A model generated the notes under the pieces. The model ran no database searches. It worked only from the letters and a program-made list of their open reading frames with translations, and was not told where the DNA came from. This document shows positions 17,980 to 27,500 of a stretch of 64,000 nucleotides of DNA, piece by piece (the first letter of the stretch is position 1; every line of letters starts with the position of its first letter). The position numbers and the translations under genes are program-made. Source of the DNA: a virus; the IMG/VR virus record IMGVR_UViG_3300044619_002381, positions 39,309 to 103,308 of that record; one strand, written 5' to 3'.

Positions 17980-18100
17980 AATAGATGATTTCCTTTTCTA
18001 GGTTGACTTCAAAGATTGCGTTGGCAATCTAACCCAAAAGTCCGAAAACTTCGGGGTCACTGTAGTTATACCCACACTTTGCTAATGGAAGCCTAACCAT
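17980..18100 (-). promoter_or_regulatory. Capsid 5' leader with hairpins after a terminator
   Basis: This 121-nt leader follows a terminator and precedes the capsid start. It contains two minus-strand hairpins, GATTGC/GCAATC (18014-18029) and CCGAA/TTCGG (18042-18054). A TATAAC sequence near 18068 could be a -10 element but no good -35 is present. A 23-codon ATG frame (18029-18100) starts in the U-tract without a ribosome site and is probably not translated. Confidence 0.4.
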
Positions 18101-18127
18101 AAAAAAGGAGCCCCTTTCGGAGCCCCG
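18101..18127 (-). terminator. Rho-independent terminator after decoration gene
   Basis: On the minus strand GGGGCUCC-GAAA-GGGGCUCC forms an 8-bp stem with two G-U pairs, followed by six U. It lies about 22 nt beyond the decoration protein stop, so the intron-rich capsid gene is either read through or has its own promoter. Confidence 0.82.
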
Positions 18128-18148
18128 TAGTAAAAATTCAATCAGCAA

Positions 18149-18622
18149 TCAGTTGAAGGTTGCAATAACCAAGGTACGACGACCGATCGTAACAATCTCA
18201 CGAATAAGTGGAGTGGTACCATCTAGGGTAACGTTCACACCGCTGTTGGCGACTGGGAGTGCTTTACCGTCAGTGCCAACAGAAAGGCGGCTACCAATGG
18301 TAAAAGCAGCGACAGCCGAAGCGCTTACTTCGACGATCAAAGAGCCGCTACTGGCGACACTAACTTGACGGGCAGTTTGAGGTTGGGATAGTGCAGTCGG
18401 GATATAAGACTGGCTAACACCTACGATAGCCCCGGTAAAGGATGTTAAATTACCAGGGGAGCAGACTAGATTAGCTCCGGCATAGGTTGCTTGAGCGACG
18501 ACCGAAAATTCAGGGATTTCGACTACGCCAATACTACCAGCTTGGTTGTCGGTAGCGGCTTGCCAGGTGGAAGCATATCTGATGTACTGTTTTGCGTAAA
18601 CGGGTGCAATGTTTAGACTCAT
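18149..18622 (-). CDS. Head decoration protein, DUF2190-like (157 aa)
   Basis: A 157-residue Ala/Ser/Val-rich protein that resembles DUF2190-type capsid decoration proteins, with alternating short beta strands and an IGSRLSVGTDGKALPV segment (about 107-122) typical of that fold. These trimers clamp the capsid surface. It lies between the minor head gene and the capsid gene, the usual place, and is followed by a strong terminator. Upstream 108 nt contain a CCCCAC/GTGGGG hairpin and an AAGAAAAAG stretch that may serve as ribosome site. Confidence 0.68.
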   Translation of the reverse strand: MSLNIAPVYAKQYIRYASTWQAATDNQAGSIGVVEIPEFSVVAQATYAGANLVCSPGNLTSFTGAIVGVSQSYIPTALSQPQTARQVSVASSGSLIVEVSASAVAAFTIGSRLSVGTDGKALPVANSGVNVTLDGTTPLIREIVTIGRRTLVIATFN

Positions 18623-18702
18623 GATCTTTTTCTTAATATGTGTTGACTTTTGGTTTACTCTAGGACTTGTTTTTCACCTAGCTGATGTGATAATTGGTTT
18701 TA

Positions 18703-18720
18703 CCCCCACTTACGTGGGGT
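18703..18720 (-). other. Intergenic hairpin between minor head and decoration genes
   Basis: A perfect CCCCAC-GTAA-GTGGGG stem-loop. On the minus strand it is followed by GTAAAACC, not a U-run, so it is unlikely to be a classic terminator; it may protect or process the message. Confidence 0.5.
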
Positions 18721-18730
18721 TGCTGATGGG

Positions 18731-19492
18731 TTACCGGTAATCGACCAGACATCTGCATCTGTCATAGCATCTGCATCTCTGCCCAGGAAGTGGTAGGGAG
18801 CCAATGGGTTGCCAACCTAACTTCTCATATTCTTTGCATTCTTTGCAAGTTTTTTTGTCCTTTTTGGCAACTCGCATCATTTCTTTATGGCCTTGTTCTT
18901 CCTTCACTAGGTAATCACCCAGTTGAAAAAATGCGTAAGCTGGGGTAACAAGGTAGCGAGAAACCCTAGAAAAAACCCCTTGCCAGGTTTGCCCCACACC
19001 GGAATTAATCGAATTCTGTATGGCATCCTGAACCCCGGGGTCCTCAGAGTCGTAGTCGGGATCCTCTAAAATATCCCAATCATAGTCGCCAGATGGTCCT
19101 TTGGAGGCAAAATCCATTTCGTCACCGACTATAGAGATTGCATTATTGTCAAATCGAGCCTTTGTCACATTGAGGAATTTAAGTAATGGTGGCACCAATT
19201 GTCCGACAACTGTTGGCCATGCTTTTTCCAATTTTGCTTTAGGCTTCGATGATGCTGACCCAAGGTAGACTCCTGCTAAAGATGCCTCTAAGGTTTTGTC
19301 AACCATGGCACGAGAAAACTCGTCCCACTTTATGTCTTTGTCCTTAAGAGACTTAACTAAAAGCTTAGAATCCTTAAGCATCATACTCTCTAGATTCTCA
19401 ATGGTTTTAGCCTTTCTAGCTAGGGATTCGGCATTAGAGAAAAAATCTCCCCTCCTTTTAGTGGCAGAGCCAATTAAGGAAAGGAGATCCAT
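18731..19492 (-). CDS. Minor head protein, Mu gpF-like (253 aa)
   Basis: A 253-residue helical protein with a C-terminal cysteine block (CKECKEYEKLGW ... PGQRCRCYDRCRC) that matches the end of Mu gpF/SPP1 gp7-type minor head morphogenesis proteins, where similar C/H residues sit in a PLHPNCRC-like motif. These proteins assist DNA packaging or ejection at the portal vertex. It lies directly after the protease/scaffold gene (5 nt gap), the Mu order. It is shorter than the usual family and lacks a clear N-terminal half. Confidence 0.68.
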   Translation of the reverse strand: MDLLSLIGSATKRRGDFFSNAESLARKAKTIENLESMMLKDSKLLVKSLKDKDIKWDEFSRAMVDKTLEASLAGVYLGSASSKPKAKLEKAWPTVVGQLVPPLLKFLNVTKARFDNNAISIVGDEMDFASKGPSGDYDWDILEDPDYDSEDPGVQDAIQNSINSGVGQTWQGVFSRVSRYLVTPAYAFFQLGDYLVKEEQGHKEMMRVAKKDKKTCKECKEYEKLGWQPIGSLPLPGQRCRCYDRCRCLVDYR

Positions 19493-19497
19493 TTAGC

Positions 19498-22071
19498 TCA
19501 GTTAGAAGTCCAAAGGCAAGTTTTGATGGCTTCCAAATAGTCGGAGGCTTCACCGCGTTTTACCATTTCAAGGGCTCTTTCATGGGGATCCATGTTTTCT
19601 AAGGTTGCTTCAAATGCTTTGTCTTCCGGTCCAACAATTTCCCCAAAATGCACCATGCTTGGCAGGCGATTTAAAATTCCAAAGAGTTTAGACGTTGGTG
19701 TTTCACCTTCGGAGAATTCCAAGGTCCCAAATTCTAAACCTTCGCAGAAACTTTGCAGTTCATCTTGCTGAATGATGGCATTGGTCAGTTTGCCGTCGCT
19801 ATAAAGATTCTCAACGTAGTGGGAAATCCTTTGTTTATGGGCATGAACTTTCTGCTCTTCGAATTCCTTTTTGAGCCTATCATTTTCTTTCCTAAGTGCC
19901 TCAACCTCTTTCTCAATCTCCCTGTAGATTTGGGCTGGGAATCCGGTAGGACGGGCTTGACCTGCAGAACCCATTCCGCTATACTTAACTTCTTCTTCCC
20001 CGTCAGAACAAGCTCCCATGGAACCCTTGGGCTCCTTATAAGTCGAACCCTTGCCTGTTACAGTCATTGGGTCTTCCTCCTCTGCTGCCCTTTTACGGCG
20101 GGACATTTCACCTTCAGCATGGTTGACGGATGCCTTCTCACCGGACTTCTGACGGACAACCCGGACCTTATCACTTTGGGTAGCATCCTTTACGTCAACT
20201 GCCATGTCGAGATCATCGGGATCTTCCTCAGAGCGAGTTGGGAAATCAGTCGGGCCACCCTCGCGGCCACGGGGGGCTTTACCACTGGAAGTCTTGGCGG
20301 ATTTCGGTTCTCGGACGACTCCCTCTTCATCAGGCTCACCACCTTCGGCATGGTCGGCAATTGGGCCACCTTTGAGTGGGGCTCTTTTGTCGCTAGATGA
20401 TTGGTGAATGACGCGGGAAGTTTTGTTACCTTTAACTGATTTGACATCTACTGCCATATCGAGATTGTCGGGGTCTTCCTCAGAAAGGTTAGAAACTGGG
20501 GTAGGCCCTTCGCTGCGGCCATGGGGATCCTTCCCATCGGAAGTTCCAGGGCGTTGCTTCTCCGGGTACTTGGTGCTGGCATCGTCGTACTGATCGTTGT
20601 TTCTATCTTTGGCCATAGTATCTTGACCAGCCCAACGACCTTCCTGACTATTGTCACCATCTTCCTCTCTGGCAGTTTTTAGGCGGTCTTCGTCTTGTTC
20701 GCTATTTTTTGCAGTCTTGAGACGGTCCTCGTCTTGTTCACCATCGCTGGTTACACCATCGCGGTCTTCCTCTGGGGCTTTACCGGCCTTTTGACGGGCT
20801 CCGTAGCTATCATCTTTAGATCGGGCAGTAACCGAACGGCCAGTAACTTTATCTCCGGTTTCACCTTTGTGAGTGCCAAAGGATACTTTCCCATTAGATG
20901 CGGTTTTGTGACTAACTTCGTCGTACTCTAGTTCATTGTACTCTGAATCCTCGTCATCCATTTCCTCTTCGTCCATGTCCGCTTCGTCAACAGGTTGACT
21001 GGGGGCTTTCTTTTTCTTGGACTTGGAAACTTCCTTATGCTGAGAATCGATACCTTCCTCAAATACTTGCTCAACAACCTGAACCTCCTGGCCACCAGCC
21101 CCTTTAGAGACACGGCGCTTAATGCCTTCCTCGAATTCGGTGTCTTGGCGCTCTGGTTCATCCTCGGAGGAGTCCATCATTTCGGACTCATTGCCACCTT
21201 CGGTAACTTCCTTGAATTCCCCGTCTTCTTCGGCATCATTAAGATCGGCTTTGGGGGAAGCCTCTGGTTTGGACATTTTTGGCTTGTTTTCTGGTGCTTT
21301 GGTTTCTAGATTGGCTACTTCTTGAGTAGACTCAGCGCCTTCGCGCCCCAAGTTCTTTTTCATTTCAGAGAATTGCTGATTAGGGTTATCGGGGTTGGCG
21401 TTTTGATCCGCCGAATTTGTGGTTTCAGGTTGTTGGCCTTGGCCGACATCTGGTTCTGTTTGTTGGTCCTGGTTTTGTTCTAGTTGCTGTAGGGACTGAT
21501 TGACTTCACTTTTGACTTCATCTAGTCTTTCTTTTAGCATTTCTAGGGGACTTTTTTCTATAAGCAGCGTCGGTCCTAAGTCCTTATCAAAAATTTGGTC
21601 AGGGGACAGGGCCACCGCAAAGTCGAAAACTCCCTCTTCTTCGCTGAAAGAGAATGGCTCCAAGCCTTTCACAGCTGGGGGTGCAGCTCCGAGCAATGCC
21701 AAATGCCTTGCACTCCACTTGCCTTTGTGTGGGTTAATGGGGGAATCGGGGGAATAGAAGGAAATGGAAACTTTCCTATAATGACCACCTCTAACTAAGT
21801 CCTTAGCTACATCTGTAAATTCTACATCTGCATATAAGTCATCACCCTTTTGAGAGAATCCTTTAATCCACCCGTAAGCAGGTACGCTGTCGTTATCTCC
21901 AGAGTGGCCAATTACAAGGGGGGCTGAATGGACTTTGGGGTCATATGAGTTTGCAACTTCCTTAAGGTCGTCAGCAGAGAAGTTCCTCTGCACACCCTGT
22001 GCGCTAGTTTGGGGGCCAGCTTTAAATACGTGGACTTTTTTTGAGAACACTTTTTTATCGGATTTACTCAT
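19498..22071 (-). CDS. Head maturation protease fused to acidic scaffold, Mu I-like
   Basis: The first 150 residues resemble the Mu gpI/phage I-like protease family: VHVFKAGPQTSAQG, a FSADDLKEVANSYDP segment and GHSGDNDSVPAYGWIKGF followed by DLYADVEFT. From about 165 to 740 the chain is extremely acidic and Gln/Ser/Gly-rich, with repeated DEDRLKTA and EEDPDxLDMAVDVK units, as expected for a disordered internal scaffold. A coiled coil (about 745-775) and a short C-terminal domain follow. In Mu the protease and scaffold share this reading frame; at 857 residues this one is about twice as long. It overlaps none of its neighbours but is 2 nt from the portal gene. Confidence 0.78.
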   Translation of the reverse strand: MSKSDKKVFSKKVHVFKAGPQTSAQGVQRNFSADDLKEVANSYDPKVHSAPLVIGHSGDNDSVPAYGWIKGFSQKGDDLYADVEFTDVAKDLVRGGHYRKVSISFYSPDSPINPHKGKWSARHLALLGAAPPAVKGLEPFSFSEEEGVFDFAVALSPDQIFDKDLGPTLLIEKSPLEMLKERLDEVKSEVNQSLQQLEQNQDQQTEPDVGQGQQPETTNSADQNANPDNPNQQFSEMKKNLGREGAESTQEVANLETKAPENKPKMSKPEASPKADLNDAEEDGEFKEVTEGGNESEMMDSSEDEPERQDTEFEEGIKRRVSKGAGGQEVQVVEQVFEEGIDSQHKEVSKSKKKKAPSQPVDEADMDEEEMDDEDSEYNELEYDEVSHKTASNGKVSFGTHKGETGDKVTGRSVTARSKDDSYGARQKAGKAPEEDRDGVTSDGEQDEDRLKTAKNSEQDEDRLKTAREEDGDNSQEGRWAGQDTMAKDRNNDQYDDASTKYPEKQRPGTSDGKDPHGRSEGPTPVSNLSEEDPDNLDMAVDVKSVKGNKTSRVIHQSSSDKRAPLKGGPIADHAEGGEPDEEGVVREPKSAKTSSGKAPRGREGGPTDFPTRSEEDPDDLDMAVDVKDATQSDKVRVVRQKSGEKASVNHAEGEMSRRKRAAEEEDPMTVTGKGSTYKEPKGSMGACSDGEEEVKYSGMGSAGQARPTGFPAQIYREIEKEVEALRKENDRLKKEFEEQKVHAHKQRISHYVENLYSDGKLTNAIIQQDELQSFCEGLEFGTLEFSEGETPTSKLFGILNRLPSMVHFGEIVGPEDKAFEATLENMDPHERALEMVKRGEASDYLEAIKTCLWTSN

Positions 22072-22073
22072 GC

Positions 22074-23801
22074 TTATTTTTTACCCTTGACCTTGTTTTC
22101 CATCTCTGATATTATAGAGTCTATTTCCTTACCGGAAATTCCACTTGTGGATTCGGTCTCATTTGCCTCTTCCTCAGGGAGTTCCCCCGGTTCGGATTCC
22201 CCTGGTTCTTCAGCCAATGCAGAGTCTAACTCGGATAGTAAGGAGTCTAACTCTTTGTTGGCTTTGCTATTTTTCTTTTTTGGTTGCTTTTCTACAGGGG
22301 GTTGCTTTGTTGGAGTTTCTTCATTCGGAGTCGTCTCATCCGGGGTTTCTTCACCCTGAATTCCCCCATCCGGGGCCTCTTCATCTGGGGTCACATCACC
22401 CATGGTCACCTCATCCCGGGCCACATCATCCGGGGCCATCTCAGTGGTAGATCCAGGGGGCCCTTCAGCATCGCCACCCGAACCATCTTCTGGACCGAAA
22501 ATCGACTCATATAGGTTCTTATCCTTTTCAGGGTCAAACGTAGTTTCTCCTTCGCTACCTTGTTGGCCTTCAGCAGATTTGGCCTCATCTTCTAGATCAA
22601 CTCTAAAGTGCCTCTCAATCCATTCTCTACGGGGTTTGAAACCATTTTGAATCAATAGGGAAACATCAGCGGGTGTCAGTTGGGACTCCTCAATTCTGAA
22701 CTCCCTAGTTAAGGTCGGAGATGCAACATCAGCACCGAAATTTAAATCTACAATCCACCTTACCAAAGTTTGAGTTAGTTGATGACAGATCATTTCTGAT
22801 ATCTCAGATGCCCTCACCACTCGAACTACGTTAGCAACCATCGACGAAGCCCTGGAACCAGACTCAGCCTGCCCAGCTTCATTTTCACCGCAAATCAGAA
22901 GGCTAATGACTTTATCCAGGTAGTCAATCAAGCCTTTAAACACATCGGGGCTACCTTCAGGGTTAATAAAATCCAATACGAACCCTTCAGGTAAAACCAT
23001 CGCGGTCTCTTGGGATAAATTTGAGATCATCCCATAAATATTATCGATTTCGGCTGTTGATGCACTTAGGGGGGCAGTTGCTACGGTAGTCGGGGTTGCA
23101 TATCTGTCACCATAAAGGACATAAGACTCTAATGCCCTCTTCCTAAACTTCACCAGGGGGTATAAAATACGACCAATCGAAGAACCATAGGGATCCCCAT
23201 TATGCTGAGTCCAGTACCTATTGATGATGAATTTACGCGCAGGTAGCTCGATACCTTCAAACATCCTGTTGAATGTCAAGCAACGCATTGTAAAACCTGT
23301 TTGAGAATCCTCAGCTTCTTGGAAGACAAATCGGCGCTGGTCTCTAACTCGAACATCAAATGGGATGACACCCCGCTTGGTTTTCTTCCACATTACTTCC
23401 GCAACACTGAAACCAACAATTAAGGCTTCGGCTAAGCCTTTGAAAATATCGTCTATTGGCAACTCCTCTAAAACTTCTGCTACAAAGTCCCTGACGGCTA
23501 AATCCCCAGGTTTATCGCTGTATTCCTGAACATACCATGGCCTAGACGTAACTTCCTGGAGCAACTTAGAGTAAGAACCCTGGACTTGTTCATCCAATAG
23601 CAACCTTTGGTAAGTTGATAATGCGCGATTACCTCCCTTTTGGATTAGTAGGTCGTCATTAGGGCGAACAATGCTGGAACCAGTCCCCGTAAAAGGAGAG
23701 CTAGAACCAAACATGTAAATGGAACTAAGCGCATACGGGTTACTGATGTACGAGCTTATTTCACCGGTTGGGACAGGCGATGTCTTAAATCTTTTGGCCA
23801 T
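22074..23801 (-). CDS. Portal protein, Mu gp29/DUF935-like (575 aa)
   Basis: Portal-type protein with a DUF935-like core in residues about 40-430: TYQRLLLDEQVQGSYSKLLQ, a VGFSVAEVMWK segment and a NRYWTQHNGDPYGSSIGR block. The dodecameric portal is the DNA gate of the head. The C-terminal 140 residues are a disordered acidic region with repeated EETPDETTPNEETP-like units, longer than usual. The next genes downstream are the I-like protease and F-like protein, which reproduces the Mu head module. Confidence 0.85.
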   Translation of the reverse strand: MAKRFKTSPVPTGEISSYISNPYALSSIYMFGSSSPFTGTGSSIVRPNDDLLIQKGGNRALSTYQRLLLDEQVQGSYSKLLQEVTSRPWYVQEYSDKPGDLAVRDFVAEVLEELPIDDIFKGLAEALIVGFSVAEVMWKKTKRGVIPFDVRVRDQRRFVFQEAEDSQTGFTMRCLTFNRMFEGIELPARKFIINRYWTQHNGDPYGSSIGRILYPLVKFRKRALESYVLYGDRYATPTTVATAPLSASTAEIDNIYGMISNLSQETAMVLPEGFVLDFINPEGSPDVFKGLIDYLDKVISLLICGENEAGQAESGSRASSMVANVVRVVRASEISEMICHQLTQTLVRWIVDLNFGADVASPTLTREFRIEESQLTPADVSLLIQNGFKPRREWIERHFRVDLEDEAKSAEGQQGSEGETTFDPEKDKNLYESIFGPEDGSGGDAEGPPGSTTEMAPDDVARDEVTMGDVTPDEEAPDGGIQGEETPDETTPNEETPTKQPPVEKQPKKKNSKANKELDSLLSELDSALAEEPGESEPGELPEEEANETESTSGISGKEIDSIISEMENKVKGKK

Positions 23802-23877
23802 TGCCTTCCCCCTTGTTGATATGATGTTTGACCAAGCTACTAAATGTTACGCTGTAGAGGTTTTACCCCGTGGAAAC

Positions 23878-24255
23878 TCAGTTTCCAAGGGAGAATTGAA
23901 CAGGGGGCTGAGGTATGTTATTGACGGCGTAAGTAATGGCCACTAAATAAACACCGTCGTCCCCCCTGGTTACCCAATCCCCATTAACAGAGAGGGAAGT
24001 TAAACCTGAAACCTGTGATGTTATCGAAGTTTGAAATTCTGAATTAATTTGCCCAGGGTCCATTACATCGAGAGTATGGTCACCAACCCCGTAATCAGCT
24101 CTCATCACCCTTTCGAAAAATCTCGTCTCCACTACACTTCTGATCTCTTGAGATTTCAATTCAAAATCAGTACTTGTAGCTAAATTGCCATTTTCAATTC
24201 TTAAAGGGTAAGCTATGCCCCTTACAGTGGGGTATGTCGGTTGCGGCACACTCAT
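23878..24255 (-). CDS. Baseplate wedge protein, gp25-like (125 aa)
   Basis: A 125-residue protein with the gp25/lysozyme-like baseplate pattern: GIAYPLRIENGNLATSTD, then IRSVVETRFFERVMRADYGV and a C-terminal beta hairpin. gp25-like proteins link the sheath to the baseplate wedge. Its length is typical of the family. It overlaps the upstream gene by 4 nt (ATGA). Its location on the head side of the sheath, away from the J-like baseplate gene, is unusual. Confidence 0.82.
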   Translation of the reverse strand: MSVPQPTYPTVRGIAYPLRIENGNLATSTDFELKSQEIRSVVETRFFERVMRADYGVGDHTLDVMDPGQINSEFQTSITSQVSGLTSLSVNGDWVTRGDDGVYLVAITYAVNNIPQPPVQFSLGN

Positions 24256-24536
24256 CTATAACACCTTAGAATTTGAAGCTCTAATTGTCTTACCCTCCTT
24301 TTTACCTCCTCTGTAGATAAGTCACTTCCCATGACTTTCTTCATTTCTAACCTAATTTGACCATTCGGTAAAGACCCGTACAGTGATGGATCTGTCAGTT
24401 GTTCTGAAACTCTTTGATTGTCGCTATCTAGCATATAGAGGCAGAATGCTTCTAATGAAACACCCTGCCCCTTAGCTTCTTGTTCTAGCTTAGAAAAAAG
24501 AGAGTCAGGAATCTGTAGCTTTAATTCCTTGTTCAT
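24252..24536 (-). CDS. Small ribbon-helix-helix-like protein (94 aa)
   Basis: A 94-residue protein beginning with LKLQIPDSLFSKLEQEA, which looks like the strand-helix start of an Arc/MetJ-type ribbon-helix-helix domain, followed by two charged helices. Coupled by ATGA overlap to the gp25-like gene and 15 nt below the sheath stop. It could be a small DNA-binding regulator or a virion assembly factor; the position favours an assembly factor but the sequence favours the former. Confidence 0.62.
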   Translation of the reverse strand: MNKELKLQIPDSLFSKLEQEAKGQGVSLEAFCLYMLDSDNQRVSEQLTDPSLYGSLPNGQIRLEMKKVMGSDLSTEEVKRRVRQLELQILRCYR

Positions 24537-24551
24537 TAACCCTCTTGTAGA

Positions 24552-27500
24552 TTAACCTAAGCCCCTTGATTGAAGTTCATTGCTCATTTGACCAATGGAA
24601 ACTCTAATCAATCCAACATCGATTCTTTCCATTGTTGGGACAGGGACATCATAGACTTGGACATTGACGATTCCGTTTTCCAAATCTTCGACCCTGTTGA
24701 TCCTTTCGTCGCAGATGACTTGGAAAGCATCAGAAGGCTTAGCACCATAAAGAGCACCTTCGTTGTAAAGTTGACCCATGACGCTGTTGCCTATAGTGAC
24801 AATCTGGTTGAAGATAACTCCAAAGCCATCAATTACCGAGAAGATCTGATTATCAAATACCCTACGGAGCGAACCATAAACAACGTTTTGGATGACGCGG
24901 GTGTTGACAAATTGGAACTTACGTTGTTCGGGGATAGCAGGGTTGATCCTAGTTCTTCCGCCCCAGATAAAGATCGCAGAAGAAGCATAGCCAGGTAGGG
25001 TCCTAGCAACGTTGCAGCCTCTGGGATTCAACAAGTTCTGTTGAGCAGAGTTGACAGAAAGTTGAACGCTAACGGCATCGACAAGTTGATATTTAGTGCC
25101 AGCTGGAGGGAATTGGAACCCTTCTGAACGATAACGTCTTAGCGCAACACCAGCCACATACGGGGAGAGAGGAATGTACTGACCCGCTGAATTAAGGATG
25201 TGTGGGCCATAGTAGGCAATAAATCCAAAAGCGTTAAAGTAGCGTTGGCTATCCTCTAGCAAGCGTGCTACATTATCGACACCAGCCTCTACGAATACGG
25301 CCTCTGGAACTCCCGAGTTCCCTACCCCACGTAAAGCATCATCGATAATCTCAGTGGATGTAATGGCATCAAAGTTCCACAAATTGGTTAATGGTGTTTG
25401 CTCTTCGGTTAATACAAGTTCGACTTGTGAGCCATAGCAAACATGACCAACGGAGGTTAAATCACCGCCAAGGGAATCGGCAGGGATAACCGCCCACTCA
25501 TAATTAGAGCCGTTGAAGACCACAGCAATACGATCACCAACAACTACTGGGGTTGTCCCATCAGGAGCCAAACCAGCGGCAGTAATCACGTCGAAGTAAA
25601 CACCTGAGAGGTTAGTAATTCTACCTTGGATGTCCCCTTTACCAGACCCATTCAGCAGACCAACGGCGAGAGTGTAGGGTTTGGCACCTAATAGGATACC
25701 TGGGCCTGCGGTTATGGTGCCAACAGTAACTGTGAACAAGGTTCCGGAACCGATTACAGCAGTAGAGGCAGAAAGCAAACTTCCGGCTGTGTGCCCAAAA
25801 CCAGTGGCCTTCAGAGTCACAACGGTAACAATCCCACCAGCGACAGTGATATCAGCCGTAGCCCCACTACCACTGCCACCTGTGAGGGGGACATTTGTGT
25901 AGATGCCATTGGTGTACCCTGTACCCCCGGTAATGGCGCCAAGAGTAGCGATAGGCCCCCTGGTAGCTGTTCCGGTTGGATTGTAGGAGCCACCATTAAT
26001 AGCATCGATAGCTGGAACTAAGTATGCCTGCGATGTGAAATTTTGAGTTGTAGTCGGGGCGCAAATATAGTTTTGAGTTGTAGTCTGAATATCACCCGGG
26101 TCAACCAAGTCCAAAGAAGGTAGCCAACCGGCAGAGGTGGTTTCACCGTACGGGAAAATTAACTCTTTGCCAAGAACCTTAGAACTTCTGTTCAGGTAGA
26201 TGGATACGGTGGGGTTGTCTATATTTGGTACCGGTGCTACAGATGCTCTAGCGGCCTGGCTTGCGACAATACCGCTGTTTAGACCATATTTCCTGGCTCT
26301 AATGAGTGGAATAGTGGTTAATTCAGCCAGGTTAACCGACGTCAGATTGCCACCCAATACACCCGAGTATAAAATAGTCGGTGCTGTGGAAATCGATGCA
26401 GATGGATAAATAACATAAGAACCAGACAGGTACCCCGTATAGCTGGTAGCTAGTAGGATAGTGTCATTATCCAGAACTTTGACGTAGTAGGGATTAATGG
26501 AGTTAGAGGTCGTTGCCTTTAGTAAGGTTGCAGCCCCCGCCAAAACAGTCTGAGTAAAGAAGACCTTTTGGCCATTGACTAATCCGTGTCCTTTCAGTTC
26601 AAAAGCCGCATATCCCACAGAACCACCAGGGAATGTGTAGGAACTAATACTGGCAGAAGGGTTTAAAAGGGTTCTTGAAATAAAATTCAGCCTGTAATCC
26701 CTAGTGGAAGCCTGTAAGGTCGCAGGTAGGTGCAGGGTGTTGACGTATGTAGTCTCACCTGTGGTGTTCTGAAGGAGGTTAGAGGGTTGTCCGCTGATTT
26801 CAACGGGCCAATTCCAACTAGAAACCCCATAGGTAACAATAGCTGTAGATCCAGTGGGAGTGCCAACCACATAAGCACCGTTCGCTGCAGCAACACCGGA
26901 CCCAATAAGAGCAGTTCCACCAGCAGCTAGGACTGCAGTCAGTACAGAAGTAGCCTCTGAAGCTGTGGCAGTAATGTAGACGTATTGTGTGTTACCATCT
27001 GATGGGTAGGTGCCATACAGATTTGTATTATATGGTGGTGCTACGATGTAAACAGTCGCCGAAGTTTCACCTACACCGAACAACCCAGCAAAATCTGCAC
27101 CGGCATTACTGATGGTAACTTCTTGAATGTCATATTTGACGGGCCAAACTGCGCCATCAATGTAGAATACGCCATCATCAGATTGACCGACTACAGATTC
27201 TACTGTAAAGACGGCAGGGTCTAGAAGACCAACCTTTTCACCAGCGGTTACTGATTCTGTAGATTGTTCTACGGCTACTTGAGGGTCATAGCCCGAAATC
27301 AAAGATTGATATGGCAAACGTCTGTAAGTAACGTCATTGCCGGTCCATTCATAGATGGTATTATCAACCAAATACTTCAAACCCATTACCAAATCTTCGG
27401 CCGGCTGGTGTGGGATATAGTTTTTATACTTATTGATATCTGTAACTAAGAACGAGCCACTATCTGCCAAAGCCAGCCACTTAAAGTTACCATCTTCGCA

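Noticed and set aside
18029-18100. A 23-codon ATG frame in the capsid leader that continues after a TAG with coding-like sequence.
   Set aside because: It begins in the terminator U-tract without ribosome site, and the continuation is in a different frame from the capsid start. I treat it as leader, though a degenerated gene is possible.
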